Shown here in pieces: positions 8,324 through 17,745 of a DNA stretch of 64,000 bases. Source of the DNA: Leisingera sp. ANG1 (GTDB taxonomy: Bacteria; Pseudomonadota; Alphaproteobacteria; Rhodobacterales; Rhodobacteraceae); the NCBI RefSeq assembly GCF_000203975.2, contig NZ_AFCF02000003.1, forward strand, positions 193,327 to 257,326. The letters are read 5' to 3'. Every line of letters begins with the position of its first letter. The first letter of the stretch is position 1. The notes beneath the pieces were generated by a model. It had not been told where the DNA came from. It saw only the letters and a program-made list of their open reading frames with translations, and did no database searches. The translations under genes were made by a program, and so were the position numbers.

Positions 8324-9913
8324 GTGGAAGCAGATTTCATTGTTATCGGAGCGGGGTCATCGGGGTGCGTCATCGCCAACCGGCTGAGCGCCAACCCAAG
8401 CAACAAGGTGGTGCTGCTGGAGGCAGGCGGGCGGGATATCAATCCCTGGATCCACATCCCTGTTGGCTACTTCAAGACGATCCACAACCCCTCGGTCGAC
8501 TGGTGCTACAAGACCGAACCGGATCCGGGCCTGAACGGCCGTTCGATCGAATGGCCCCGCGGCAAAGTTCTAGGTGGCTCATCTTCTCTGAACGGGCTTC
8601 TGTATGTGCGCGGACAGCCGCAGGACTATGACCGCTGGCTACAGATGGGTAATGCCGGCTGGGGCTGGGAGGATGTCCTGCCGCTGTTCAAACGCTCCGA
8701 GAACAATGAGCGCGGCGAAGATGAATTCCATGGCACCGGCGGTCCGCTGTCGGTTTCCAACATGCGCATCCAGCGCCCCATAACGGATGCCTGGGTCGCG
8801 GCTGCGCAGGCGGCGGGATACCCGTTCAACCCGGATTACAACGGCGCCACCCAGGAGGGCGTCGGTTTCTTCCAGCTCACGTCCAAGAAAGGCCGCCGCT
8901 GCAGCGCCGCCGTGGCCTTCCTGAATCCGGTGAAGAAACGCGAGAACCTGCAGATCATCACCCGAGCGATGGTGCAGAAGGTCGACATCCAGGACGGCCG
9001 CGCCGTGGCGGTTCTGTACAAGGACAGGTCGGGGCAAATGCAGCGCATCACCGCGCGGCGCGAGATCGTACTGTCGGGCGGCGCCATCAACTCGCCCCAG
9101 ATCCTGATGATGTCGGGCATCGGCGAGGCGGCACAGCTTGCCGAACACGGCATTGAGGTCAAAAAGGACCTCTATGGCGTCGGCAAAAACATGCAGGACC
9201 ATTTGCAGGCGCGGCTGGTTTACAAATGCAATGAGCCGACGCTGAACGACGAGGTCCGCACCCTGTTCGGCCAGGCCAAGATAGGCCTGAAATATGCGCT
9301 ATTCCGGGCCGGTCCGATGACAATGGCCGCGAGCTTGGCCACCGGATTCATGAAGACCCGCGACGACTTGGAGACCCCGGACGTCCAATTCCACGTGCAG
9401 CCGCTGTCGGCCGAGAACCCGGGCAAGGGGGCAGATCCCTTCTCGGCCTTCACCATGTCGGTCTGCCAGCTGCGCCCTGAAAGCAAAGGCGAGATCCGGA
9501 TCGTGTCCGCCGATCCGAACACCTATCCCAAAATCATACCGAAATACTTGTCGGCCGAAACCGACTGCCAGACCATCGTGGCCGGGGTGAACATTGCCCG
9601 CAAGATCGCCCGCCACGCGCCGCTGACCTCGAAGATCTCTGAGGAGTTCCGCCCAAGTGCGGATCTGCCGATGAACGATTACGAGGCGACGCTGGACTGG
9701 GCACGCAGCAACACCGCGTCGATTTATCACCCCACCGGCACATGCAAGATGGGACAGGGCGGCGACGCGGTGGTTGATGCGGAACTCCGCGTGCATGGCA
9801 TTCGGGGCCTGCGGGTGGCGGACTGCTCAATCATGCCGGAGATCGTGTCGGGCAACACCAACGCGCCCGCGATCATGATCGGGGAAAAGGCCAGTGAACT
9901 GATATTGCAGTAG
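8324..9913 (+). CDS. GMC-family FAD-dependent alcohol dehydrogenase/oxidase
   Basis: Flavoprotein of 529 residues that oxidises an alcohol. GTG at 8324 is chosen because GGAGAG lies 6 nt upstream and the ADP-binding motif ([19 protein letters not shown]) then begins at residue 3; the frame is open further upstream with no support. Both GMC signatures are visible ([18 protein letters not shown] near 85; [16 protein letters not shown] near 255) and the catalytic His region ([10 protein letters not shown], near 470). It resembles choline dehydrogenase-like enzymes broadly, but the substrate is undetermined. Divergent from the TRAP II importer across a shared dyad. A small GGTTC/GAACC hairpin follows the stop (9918-9932). 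Confidence 0.92.
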   Translation: MEADFIVIGAGSSGCVIANRLSANPSNKVVLLEAGGRDINPWIHIPVGYFKTIHNPSVDWCYKTEPDPGLNGRSIEWPRGKVLGGSSSLNGLLYVRGQPQDYDRWLQMGNAGWGWEDVLPLFKRSENNERGEDEFHGTGGPLSVSNMRIQRPITDAWVAAAQAAGYPFNPDYNGATQEGVGFFQLTSKKGRRCSAAVAFLNPVKKRENLQIITRAMVQKVDIQDGRAVAVLYKDRSGQMQRITARREIVLSGGAINSPQILMMSGIGEAAQLAEHGIEVKKDLYGVGKNMQDHLQARLVYKCNEPTLNDEVRTLFGQAKIGLKYALFRAGPMTMAASLATGFMKTRDDLETPDVQFHVQPLSAENPGKGADPFSAFTMSVCQLRPESKGEIRIVSADPNTYPKIIPKYLSAETDCQTIVAGVNIARKIARHAPLTSKISEEFRPSADLPMNDYEATLDWARSNTASIYHPTGTCKMGQGGDAVVDAELRVHGIRGLRVADCSIMPEIVSGNTNAPAIMIGEKASELILQ

Positions 9914-10642
9914 TTTCGGTTCACCTAGAACCAAGAGTGCGACTTACCTTCCTGACGTCAACCCAAGGATGCACAAGGTTTTCCTCCAAACACAGCCTCA
10001 GCAACGTACAAGCGGCATTTGCAATCCTCTTAGACTGTCCGGTTCTGATTGAGGGGCTGATGGGAGAATAGAGAATGGGACTATTTCCTTGTGCTGCCGA
10101 CCACAGTGAACCAGACGTGCGCTACAGCGATTCTGAGCTTTCAAGAAAATGCATGTAGCTGGAGGCGGATATGCTCGCAGAAAATTTATAGCAGCACCCA
10201 GTTCATCCACCGAATTGCTGTAAGCGTATTTCGAAGCTGGTGTCTGACGCCACAGAACAGAGCGTGGCACGGCTGACCCTCAAGTTCGCTCAGATACCAA
10301 ATTCCCAGGCATCCGGAATGCCGCGGCCGACACGGTCATGGCGAATACACTCCCTTTCTTAGTTATGTCTGGTCGCTCAGGAACGAGCCAATAAAATAGT
10401 TTCCAACTGGAAGAACTGTAGGAAGCAGTATCTCCCCGACTGGCTTTGCACTGCTGACATGCGGGTGCCGGGCCCCGTTACCTTCACGAATTACAGCCAG
10501 TTAGGACCCATTGCCACTCCTTCCAAATTGCGACGCGAGGAAACCTTATCATCTGGCGGCGACGTTACCGTTTCAGATCCTATTCTGGTATTGGTCCGTC
10601 GTCGCGCTGTATCCAACTAGCAAGTCCTGCCTGACGCTTCTC
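9914..10642. other. 729-bp intergenic region
   Basis: Lies between the ends of two converging units (GMC gene and the SauT-like gene). Base composition is less GC-rich than the flanks, and short open frames on both strands have no recognisable protein features or ribosome sites. Apart from the weak hairpin after the GMC stop I see nothing here. Confidence 0.5.
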
Positions 10643-12157
10643 TCAGCTGCTCTTCCCGGCCACGCGATCCGTGATCTCCTCAAGGATCCTGTTCCGCTGG
10701 ATCTTACCGGATGGGCCTTTGGGGAGGTCGTCCAGAATGTGGACCTCGTCAGGAGACTTGAAATTACCGAGCTGGGACCGGCAGATTTCAATAAGCTCCA
10801 GCGTGGTAAGACTGGAGCCGTCGCGGATTTTCACCGCCGCTTCCACTGTTTCACCGTAGGTATTGCAGGGGCGTCCGTAGGCGGCGGCCTCAATCACGTC
10901 AGGATGAGAATAAAGCGCCTCGTCGATCTCGCGCGGGGCGATGTTTTCGCCGCCCTTGATGATCAGTTCCTTGAGCCGCCCAGTGACATAGACGTAGCCA
11001 TCGCCGTCGATACGGCCCAGATCGCCGGTGCGCAGCCAGCCGTCTGGGGTGAAGGTCGCGGCCGTGGCTTCCGGGTTGTTCAGGTATTCCAGCATGACGT
11101 TGGGGCCGCGCACCGCCAGTTCGCCCTCGCTGCCATCACTGACGGGCTGCAGCCGGGCATCGAGGATTGTCACCTCGTTGCCGTAGGCAAAACCGGGCGA
11201 ACCAATCTTGCGGATGCCCGGGGGCAGGGGGTTGGACAGGATCTGGGCCGCGGTCTCAGTCAGGCCCATGGTCTCGATGATCGGGACTCCAAAGCGATCC
11301 TCAAACGCGCGCTGAACGTCGGGAGCCAGTGCGGAAGAGGCGGAACGGCCGAAGCGCAGCCGCGCCTTAGTGCTGTCAACGGGGTCCAGATCCGAGTGCA
11401 GCAAATGCGAGATGATGGTGGGGACCACAGAGAACCAGGTGGCCTGCGACCAGCCGGCATGGGCCCAGAAGCGGCTGGCGGAAAAGCGTTCGCACATGGC
11501 CAGCGAGCCGCCAGAGGTCAGCGCGCCCATCACCGTCACGCAGAGCCCGTTGATATGGTAGATGGGCAGCACGCAGAGGCCGCGGTCCTGCGGTGTCAGC
11601 TCATGCGCCACGGCGGTGGTCCAGCCGCCCGCCAGCAGGCTGGCGTGCGTATGCACCACCCCCTTGGGCTGGCCGGTTGTGCCTGAGGTGTACATCAGCA
11701 AAGCGTGGTCACCGGCAGAAAGCGGGTGCAGCTCTGCCGGTGACCCGCCGGTTGCTGCCGCCTGGTCCAAAGGGGAGAGAAAGGGCAGGCTGGCAGTCTC
11801 TTGAAACAGGTCCGTTTGGCTGGGGTGGACAAAGGCAAAGCGAGCGCCGCTGTGCTGCAGGGCGTAAGACACCGCGCTGTTGCCGGCAACAAGGTTGATC
11901 ATGGTGGCGCGGAAGCCGCCGTAGAGCACGCCGAAAAGGCATTCAAGCGCTTCGCGCCCGTTGGGGTGCAGGATGGCGATGCTTTCGCCCTTGGCGATTC
12001 CCTTGGCGGTCAGGTAGCGGGCGATTGCCTCTGCCGTCTTGCGCAGCTCCTGCCAGCTCAGATCTGGGCCGCCGTCCGGAAAGACAAAGCCGGTGCCGCC
12101 TTCTGCTGCGCGTGTGTCGAGCCAGTCACGGGTGGTTCCCTTGGGCGGTTCCATCAT
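10643..12157 (-). CDS. sauT: acyl-CoA synthetase, probable sulfoacetate-CoA ligase
   Basis: AMP-forming acyl-CoA ligase of 504 residues. The nucleotide loop (MYTSGTTGQPKG, near 153), the GWLRTGDLGRID motif (near 375) and the C-terminal catalytic Lys region (LPKGPSGKIQRNRI, near 482) are all present, so it should be active. Its ATG overlaps the stop of the acylating aldehyde dehydrogenase gene by 4 bases. In Cupriavidus necator, SauT activates sulfoacetate to sulfoacetyl-CoA and SauS reduces it to sulfoacetaldehyde. This pairing, plus a carboxylate importer in the same operon, is why I assign SauT. Substrate assignment is inference; another small carboxylate is possible. Confidence 0.68.
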   Translation of the reverse strand: MMEPPKGTTRDWLDTRAAEGGTGFVFPDGGPDLSWQELRKTAEAIARYLTAKGIAKGESIAILHPNGREALECLFGVLYGGFRATMINLVAGNSAVSYALQHSGARFAFVHPSQTDLFQETASLPFLSPLDQAAATGGSPAELHPLSAGDHALLMYTSGTTGQPKGVVHTHASLLAGGWTTAVAHELTPQDRGLCVLPIYHINGLCVTVMGALTSGGSLAMCERFSASRFWAHAGWSQATWFSVVPTIISHLLHSDLDPVDSTKARLRFGRSASSALAPDVQRAFEDRFGVPIIETMGLTETAAQILSNPLPPGIRKIGSPGFAYGNEVTILDARLQPVSDGSEGELAVRGPNVMLEYLNNPEATAATFTPDGWLRTGDLGRIDGDGYVYVTGRLKELIIKGGENIAPREIDEALYSHPDVIEAAAYGRPCNTYGETVEAAVKIRDGSSLTTLELIEICRSQLGNFKSPDEVHILDDLPKGPSGKIQRNRILEEITDRVAGKSS

Positions 12158-13575
12158 TGGCCCACCTCCGCCCAGTAGGTGGCAAAGATGTCGTCCAGCG
12201 CCGGTTCGCGGGCGGGAATCTCGCGTACAATCTTGGTGGACTGGACGAAGTGGCGCCAGTTGAGGTTGGTGTCGATGGAATTGCCGCCCCAGCTGCCGCA
12301 GCCCATCGACAGGGAGAACGGCATGCCATTGGTAAAGGCGCCGCCGGTGGCGAAAGTATGCGCCTGGTTGACGATCACCCGGCAGGTGGGCAGTTCGCGG
12401 CCAAGTTCGACGGCGCGCCCGTCCAGGGCGGTGTGGATGCCGATGGAGTGGCCGGCGCCCTGATGGGTGAGGATGCGGGTAGCGATGGCCTTGGCATCTG
12501 CGTAATCCGCGGCCCGGTAGACGGCGAGGATGCGGCTCAGCTTCTCTCCGGACAGCGGGTGATCCGGGCCGATGCCCCTGGTTTCCACCGCCAGGAATTT
12601 GGTGTCTGAGGGGACTTTGCCGGCCATGCCCAATGCGCCCAGCATCTTGCTGGCATCCTGGGCGATGACCGCGCGGTTCAGATGGCCGTCCGGCCAGAGT
12701 CTGGCGATGATGCCATCTGCCTCAGCCTCCGGCACCAGCGCGCCGCCTTCCTGGGCGAGCGCTGCAATGAACTGGTCATAGATGGAATCCACCACCACGA
12801 CGGAATTTTCCGAGGAACAGGAGGTGGCGTTGTCGAAACACTTGGAAGCGGTGATCTTGGCCGCGGCATCGGCCAGATCCGCGGTTTCTTCCACGATCAC
12901 GGTCACATTGCCGGCCCCCACGGCCACGGCAGGCGTGCCGCAGGACTGGGCGCGGTGGACGTTGTTCTGGCTGCCGGTGCAGATCACCCGGTCGGCGGCC
13001 TCCATCAACGCCTGGGTTTTGGCTTTGGAACCGGGTGCAGGGATCATCTGCACCAGATCAGGATTAAGGCCCAGCTTGGCAAACTCGGCGTGGATATAGG
13101 CCAGCAGCAACTCGCAGGAAGCGACGCCCTTGGGGGAGGGGGCCACGACGATGGCATTGCCGCCCTTCAGCGCGTTGATGATGTTGTTGGCAGGCGTCGC
13201 CGCCGGGTTGGTCGAGGGAACAACGGCGCCGATCACGCCGATGGGGCGCATGATCTCGGTGATGCCAGTTTCAGGGTCGTCGCTGATGATGCCATGGGTC
13301 TGGACGTCCGCGATGTCGCGCAGCAGTCCCAGCGTCTTGCGGTGGTTCTTGGTGATCTTGTCCGGCACATTGCCGAGGCCGGTGCTTTCCACCGCCAGCT
13401 CGGCCAGGGCGCGGTTGCGGGCGGGCTCCATGATGGCCCATCCGGCCGCCAGGGCAGCTTTGTCATAGAGAGCCTGGCTTCCCTTGGCTTCAAAGTCCTG
13501 TTGGGCGGTGCGGGCGCGCACCACGATCTGTTCCACCTCGGCGGCGCCGGAGGCGAGTGCGTCCTGAGCGTTCAT
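12154..13575 (-). CDS. sauS: CoA-acylating aldehyde dehydrogenase, probable sulfoacetaldehyde dehydrogenase
   Basis: A 473-residue enzyme of the CoA-acylating aldehyde dehydrogenase group (related to the N-terminal half of AdhE). The catalytic Cys is in FDNATSCSSENS (Cys253), and the PSTNPAATPANNIINALKGGNAIVVAPSP region and the GGAFTNGMPFSLSMGCGSWGGN tail are typical of the group. Together with the downstream ligase it would convert sulfoacetyl-CoA to sulfoacetaldehyde with NAD(P)H. Xsc, which consumes sulfoacetaldehyde, is not in the window. A strong hairpin separates it from the receptor gene upstream. The enzyme class is secure; the substrate is inferred from the pair and the importer. Confidence 0.72.
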   Translation of the reverse strand: MNAQDALASGAAEVEQIVVRARTAQQDFEAKGSQALYDKAALAAGWAIMEPARNRALAELAVESTGLGNVPDKITKNHRKTLGLLRDIADVQTHGIISDDPETGITEIMRPIGVIGAVVPSTNPAATPANNIINALKGGNAIVVAPSPKGVASCELLLAYIHAEFAKLGLNPDLVQMIPAPGSKAKTQALMEAADRVICTGSQNNVHRAQSCGTPAVAVGAGNVTVIVEETADLADAAAKITASKCFDNATSCSSENSVVVVDSIYDQFIAALAQEGGALVPEAEADGIIARLWPDGHLNRAVIAQDASKMLGALGMAGKVPSDTKFLAVETRGIGPDHPLSGEKLSRILAVYRAADYADAKAIATRILTHQGAGHSIGIHTALDGRAVELGRELPTCRVIVNQAHTFATGGAFTNGMPFSLSMGCGSWGGNSIDTNLNWRHFVQSTKIVREIPAREPALDDIFATYWAEVGQ

Positions 13576-13595
13576 GTCTTACCTCGATTTCTAGG

Positions 13596-13626
13596 CCGGG
13601 GCGCGCTGCGGCTGTGCGCGCCCCGG
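13596..13626 (-). other. strong intercistronic hairpin after tctC-type receptor gene
   Basis: An 11-bp perfect stem (CCGGGGCGCGC with GCGCGCCCCGG) and a 9-nt loop fill the 68-nt gap between the receptor gene and the aldehyde dehydrogenase gene. No T-run follows. Probably gives more receptor than enzyme mRNA. Confidence 0.65.
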
Positions 13627-13643
13627 AGGAGTTCCGGCTGGGA

Positions 13644-14603
13644 TCAGAGCCCTGCCAGAAGCTCTTTCAGTGTCTGTTCGCGGGCGGCCCACATCTCCTT
13701 GACCTCGTCGCGGGTCATGATGTGCATGGGTGAGCCGCCGGCCGCCATCTTCTTGGAGACCCGGTCATTGGCGAACATCGCAGGCACGGTTGCAGCGAGC
13801 TTGTCGATCACCTCTTGCGGCGTGCCCTTGGGCACCATCACGCCGCGGAAATTGACGGAGGAATTGTCGACCTCCAGACCTTGCTCTTGCATGGTGGGCA
13901 CGTCGGGCAGGAAATCGGAGCGCTGCAGGTCGGCAACCCCCAGGATCCTGACGTTGCCGGCCTCCTGCGCACGGTAGGCATCCGACAGGTTGTTGATGCC
14001 GCCCATTACCTCACCGGCGATCACTGCCTTCATCGCAGCGGCACCGCCGCCCTTGGTCGGGATGTAGGCCATTTTCACGCCTGCGGCCTTTTCGATCTGC
14101 AGCGCCGCGATGTGGTGGCCAACAAACAGGCCGGCGCCGGAAAAGGTCAGCTTGCCCGGGTTTTCCGTGGCATAGGCAACCACATCCGCCATCGAATTGA
14201 AGGGACTGTCAGCACCGACCACAAAGACCGCCGGGTCTGCGCCCCAGTTGGCGATGGGTTCAAAGCTGTCTGCGGAATAGGACACGCCGCCCTTGATCGA
14301 CTGCGCAATGAAGTGTGGCACGTTGTAGGCCGCGAGCGTGTAGCCGTCGGCATCGGCCTGGGTCGCAAACCAGTTCCAGCCGACACGGCCGCCCGCGCCG
14401 GGCTTGTTGATGATGGCGATGGGCATTCCCAGCGCATCCTCGTTGCCGGCGGTCATGGTGACGATCCGGGCCTGAAAATCAGTTGCCCCGCCGGCCCCGT
14501 AGGAGACCATCATCATGATCGGGCGTTCCGGGTACTCTTCGGCCATGGCAGCGCCTGCCAGGCCCATCAGCGCGATGGCAGCGCCTGCAATCAGTTTCTT
14601 CAT
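13644..14603 (-). CDS. tctC: TTT transporter solute receptor, TctC (Bug) family
   Basis: Periplasmic receptor of a tripartite tricarboxylate-type transporter, 319 residues. The ATG at 14601-14603 follows AGGGAGGAGA and begins a classic Sec signal (MKKLIAGAAIALMGLAGAAMAEE); the upstream open frame is spurious. The TctC pattern is present (YPERPIMMMVSYGAGGATDFQAR; NKPGAGGRVGWNWFA; GVMVPKGTPQEVIDKLAATVP). The Asp of GATD normally contacts the ligand carboxylate in Bug proteins. In the operon tctA-tctB-tctC-sauS-sauT, so the ligand is probably sulfoacetate or a similar small acid. Confidence 0.92.
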   Translation of the reverse strand: MKKLIAGAAIALMGLAGAAMAEEYPERPIMMMVSYGAGGATDFQARIVTMTAGNEDALGMPIAIINKPGAGGRVGWNWFATQADADGYTLAAYNVPHFIAQSIKGGVSYSADSFEPIANWGADPAVFVVGADSPFNSMADVVAYATENPGKLTFSGAGLFVGHHIAALQIEKAAGVKMAYIPTKGGGAAAMKAVIAGEVMGGINNLSDAYRAQEAGNVRILGVADLQRSDFLPDVPTMQEQGLEVDNSSVNFRGVMVPKGTPQEVIDKLAATVPAMFANDRVSKKMAAGGSPMHIMTRDEVKEMWAAREQTLKELLAGL

Positions 14604-14644
14604 TTTCTTCTCCTCCCTATTGGTTTCTGACCGCGTTCCCGCGG

Positions 14645-15100
14645 TCAGAACAGAATTTCCCGCGGCGTGTAGACACTCAGCAGTTTTGCAAAGAGGCCGT
14701 ACATCACCGCCACGAAGACGGCGGTGACCAGCATGCGTTTTACCCAGGTTTTGCCTTCGGAATGCGGCGCCGGGTCGTAGAGCGACAGCAGGATGAAAAA
14801 TCCGATGGCGGTGGCGGTGTAGAACCCCAGCGCCTTGGCTGCCCAAAAGACATAGATCAGCATCACCGCCAGACCCGGAACCATGTTCAGGAACATCGTC
14901 CGGGACACGCCGGAGCCGACCTTGCTGAGGCCGAGGGCAGCCTTGCCGAAGGTCCAGCCCGCCAGCACCACAAAGACGGATGCGATCAGGCGCGGAAACA
15001 GGAAGGCCTCGGCAGGCTGCTGGGTGTAACTGACCCAGGCGACCCAGATGCCGACGGCAAAGACCAGACCGGAGCCAAGGATGTGCTGAGACCGGTTCAT
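14645..15100 (-). CDS. tctB: TTT transporter small membrane subunit, TctB family
   Basis: A 151-residue membrane protein with four hydrophobic segments (about 8-24, 38-55, 70-105 as a pair, 125-142), the layout of TctB. Its start overlaps the stop of tctA by 4 bases, and tctC starts 41 nt downstream, so it is an obligate partner of this importer. TctB proteins are poorly conserved; identification rests on topology, size and order. Confidence 0.88.
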   Translation of the reverse strand: MNRSQHILGSGLVFAVGIWVAWVSYTQQPAEAFLFPRLIASVFVVLAGWTFGKAALGLSKVGSGVSRTMFLNMVPGLAVMLIYVFWAAKALGFYTATAIGFFILLSLYDPAPHSEGKTWVKRMLVTAVFVAVMYGLFAKLLSVYTPREILF

Positions 15101-16608
15101 GCTTGCGCCTCCTCTTTGGTGGTGTAGCGGCGGCTGCGCAGTTCCATCCAGGCCGAGTAGGCGATGGAGGCGACGACCACGGCGATCAGTAAGATGTTCA
15201 GCCCGCCCGACAGGAAGTAACTGGCCTTGCCGACGGTGGCGTCCGCGATCATGCCGCCTTGGATGAAGTTCGCCTCAGCGATTGGACCAAGGATCAGGCC
15301 CAGCACCAGCGGCGCGGCGGAAAAGCCGAAACGTTCCAGAAAGTACATGCCGATGCCGAGGCAGGCCATCACGTAGACGTCGCCCATCGAGCTTTGCACC
15401 GAGTAGGCGCCGAAGGCGGAGAGGGCGAGCACGATGGCGGCCATCACCGATTGCGGCACCTGGGCAACGCGGGCGGCGAGGCCCGCCACATAGAGACCGA
15501 ACAGGCACATCAGGACCTGGCCGACCAGCATCGAGTTGATGAAGGTCCAGGCCACATCCGGGTGATTGTCGAACAGATCAGAGCCGGGGAAAATGCCGTG
15601 GATCAGCAACCCGCCCAGCAGCACCGCGGCGGTAGGGCTGCCGGGGATCGACAACGTCAAGAGTGGTACCAGCGACGGGCCGACCATGGCGTTGTTGGCG
15701 GCCTCTGCGGCGATCACGCCTTCGCTGTGGCCCTTGCCGAACTTCTCCTTCTCGGAGGAGAACTTCTTGGTCTGGTCATAGGCCACCAGCCCGGCGATCT
15801 GGCCGCCGACGCCGGGTATCAGCCCGATGATGGAGCCGGTGATGGTGCCGATGCTAAGGGCGCGCGGGCGGCGCAGCAGTTCGCGGGTGGCGTCAAGCAC
15901 GGAATGCTTCTGCACCTCGATCACCTCGGCGCCGTCCGCACGGCGGCCCTTGGCGAACATGGTAAGCACCTGCGGGATGGCAAAGAGGCCGATCAGCGCC
16001 GCGATGATGTTGATACCGCCGCCAAGCGACGGATGGAAGATGAACCGCTGGGCGCCCATGATGTCGTCGAACCCGATGGTGGCCAGCCACAAGCCGATGC
16101 AGCCCGAGAGCAGCCCCTTGACCACGGAGGCCGAGTCCAGCGAGCCGATCACCGTGACGCCCAGGATCGCCAGCCAGAACAGATGCGAGGGGCCGAAGGC
16201 CAGCGCCCACTGGGCTAGCAGCGGGGTCAGGAAGATCAGCAGCAGCACGCCGAAGATGCCGCCGACGGCGGAGGCCAGGAACGACAGCTGCAGCGCCTTG
16301 GCGCCCTGGCCCTGCTTGGCCATCTTGTGGCCGTCCAGCGTGGTGGCGATGTTTGCGGGTGCGCCGGGGATCTTCAGAAGGATCGCGCTGACTGCGCCGC
16401 CGGCCACGGTGGAGGTATAGGCGGCGCCCAGCAGAATCAGGCCCTGAACGGCCTCCAGATGGAAGGTGAAGGGGATCAGCAGCGCCACCGCCATTGTCGG
16501 CGAAAGCCCCGGTGTTGCCCCCAGGATAAGCCCGCCGATTGTGCCGCCCAGCAGCAGCAGGAATGACAGCGGCGAGAACACATCTCCGAAGTAAAATATG
16601 AAGTCCAT
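15097..16608 (-). CDS. tctA: TTT transporter large membrane subunit, TctA family
   Basis: Large permease of the TTT importer, 503 residues, normal for TctA. The ATG at 16606-16608 is supported by GGGAGG at 16615-16620; the open frame runs 26 codons further up into the regulatory region. The signature GATPGLSPTMAVALLIPFTF is near residue 30, and further TctA stretches follow (GAAYTSTVAGGAVSAILLKIPGAPANIATTLDG; IPGVGGQIAGLVAYDQTKKFS; LTLSIPGSPTAAVLLGGLLIHG). First gene of the putative sulfoacetate operon. Cupriavidus uses a different importer (SauU) for this pathway. Confidence 0.95.
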   Translation of the reverse strand: MDFIFYFGDVFSPLSFLLLLGGTIGGLILGATPGLSPTMAVALLIPFTFHLEAVQGLILLGAAYTSTVAGGAVSAILLKIPGAPANIATTLDGHKMAKQGQGAKALQLSFLASAVGGIFGVLLLIFLTPLLAQWALAFGPSHLFWLAILGVTVIGSLDSASVVKGLLSGCIGLWLATIGFDDIMGAQRFIFHPSLGGGINIIAALIGLFAIPQVLTMFAKGRRADGAEVIEVQKHSVLDATRELLRRPRALSIGTITGSIIGLIPGVGGQIAGLVAYDQTKKFSSEKEKFGKGHSEGVIAAEAANNAMVGPSLVPLLTLSIPGSPTAAVLLGGLLIHGIFPGSDLFDNHPDVAWTFINSMLVGQVLMCLFGLYVAGLAARVAQVPQSVMAAIVLALSAFGAYSVQSSMGDVYVMACLGIGMYFLERFGFSAAPLVLGLILGPIAEANFIQGGMIADATVGKASYFLSGGLNILLIAVVVASIAYSAWMELRSRRYTTKEEAQA

Positions 16609-16648
16609 TCGGGGCCTCCCAACCCGGCTGATCGCGCTTTTACTTTTG

Positions 16649-16654
16649 TTGACA
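16649..16654 (+). promoter_or_regulatory. candidate -35 box of the LacI gene
   Basis: TTGACA, a consensus -35 hexamer, sits 17 bp before AAAATA (16672-16677). The operator at 16682-16695 would overlap the transcription start, consistent with autorepression. The -10 match is weak. Confidence 0.4.
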
Positions 16655-16681
16655 AAACAGGTTAGGCTATGAAAATAGTAT

Positions 16682-16695
16682 TGCAAACGTTTTCA
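16682..16695. promoter_or_regulatory. LacI-type operator for the TTT/SauST operon
   Basis: TGCAAACGTTTTCA is a LacI-style palindrome with a CG centre and six of seven pairs matched. A wider inverted pair TATGAAAA (16668-16675) and TTTTCATA (16690-16697) brackets it. Located between divergent tctA and the LacI gene. Confidence 0.7.
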
Positions 16696-16722
16696 TAAAT
16701 CTTGCCGGGGGGAGGGGAGATT

Positions 16723-17745
16723 ATGGCGCCGAAACAGAAGGGTAACGTGGATATCGTTGCGGTGGCAAAGGCTGCAAAAGTGTCGCCCTCAACGGTGTCG
16801 CGCACCTTCAATCACCCCGATCTGGTAAGCCCGGCGACTCGCAAGAAGATCACCCGTGCGGTGCAGAAACTGGGATATGTCAGAAACCGCGCGGCGCAGA
16901 TGATGCACGGCAAGCGGTCGGGCACCATCGGGCTGGTGGTGCCGACCATCAACCACGCGATCTTTGCCGAGGTGATCCAGGCGTTCTCGGATGCGATCGA
17001 CCGGGCCGGCTTTACCCTGCTTCTGGCCTCGCACGGCTATGATCTGGAGCGGGAATACGAGATGGTGCGCAAGCTGATGGAGCACCGGGTGGATGGTGTG
17101 GCGCTGATCGGGCTGGAGCATTCCGAAGCAACCTCGCGGCTGATTGCGCAGCAGGAAACGCCGGCAATGGCGATTTGGAATTATGCAGAGGATGCCGAGC
17201 TGCCCTGCGTCGGCGCCGACAACAAACTGGCCGGGCGGATGGCCGCAGAGCACTTGGTAGCCCTGGGGCACAGGGACATCGGCCTAATCTTTCCCGACAC
17301 CCGCGGCAACGACCGGGCACGGCACCGGCTGGAGGCGGTTCTGGAAACACTTGAAGCCGCTGGCGTGGCGGTGCCGGAGGGGCGCAAGTCGGAAGCGCCA
17401 TACAGTGTTTCGCAGGCCAAGCAGGCGGCCCTTGCGCTGTTGTCGGCACCGTCCCGACCGAGCGCGCTGCTATGCGGCAATGACGTGATTGCCCAGGGCG
17501 CGCTTTATGCAGCGCAGCGCTGTGGGCTGCGGGTGCCGGAGCAGCTGTCGGTCATCGGCATCGGCGATTTCAAAGGATCCGCCGAAGTCGAACCGGGGCT
17601 GACAACGGTTCGCATCCCTGCTGGCACCATCGGGACGCTCGCCGGCGAGCAGTTCACAGCCTTCATAACCTCTGAAACGCCGGAGCCTTTCAGAATCTGC
17701 TGTAAACTGGAGCACGTTTTACGCGGAACAACCGGTGCTGTTTAA
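16723..17745 (+). CDS. LacI-family regulator of the putative sulfoacetate operon
   Basis: A 340-residue LacI/GalR protein. ATG at 16723 follows GGGGGAGGGGAGA; a TTG seven codons earlier is less likely. The helix-turn-helix is VDIVAVAKAAKVSPSTVSRTFN (about residues 8-29), followed by a sensor domain (GLVVPTINHAIFAEVIQAF; LLCGNDVIAQGALYAAQRCGLRVPEQLSVIGIGDF). Divergent from tctA with an operator between, so it probably represses import and catabolism. LacI control of a sulfonate or carboxylate pathway is less usual than control of sugar genes. Confidence 0.92.
   Translation: MAPKQKGNVDIVAVAKAAKVSPSTVSRTFNHPDLVSPATRKKITRAVQKLGYVRNRAAQMMHGKRSGTIGLVVPTINHAIFAEVIQAFSDAIDRAGFTLLLASHGYDLEREYEMVRKLMEHRVDGVALIGLEHSEATSRLIAQQETPAMAIWNYAEDAELPCVGADNKLAGRMAAEHLVALGHRDIGLIFPDTRGNDRARHRLEAVLETLEAAGVAVPEGRKSEAPYSVSQAKQAALALLSAPSRPSALLCGNDVIAQGALYAAQRCGLRVPEQLSVIGIGDFKGSAEVEPGLTTVRIPAGTIGTLAGEQFTAFITSETPEPFRICCKLEHVLRGTTGAV

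Noticed and set aside
9998-10276. overlapping small open frames on both strands
   Set aside because: No ribosome site, no protein-like pattern, Cys/Pro/Arg scattered; treated as noncoding.
10511-11686. 391-codon open frame on the plus strand
   Set aside because: Antisense to the acyl-CoA ligase; no motif or ribosome site.
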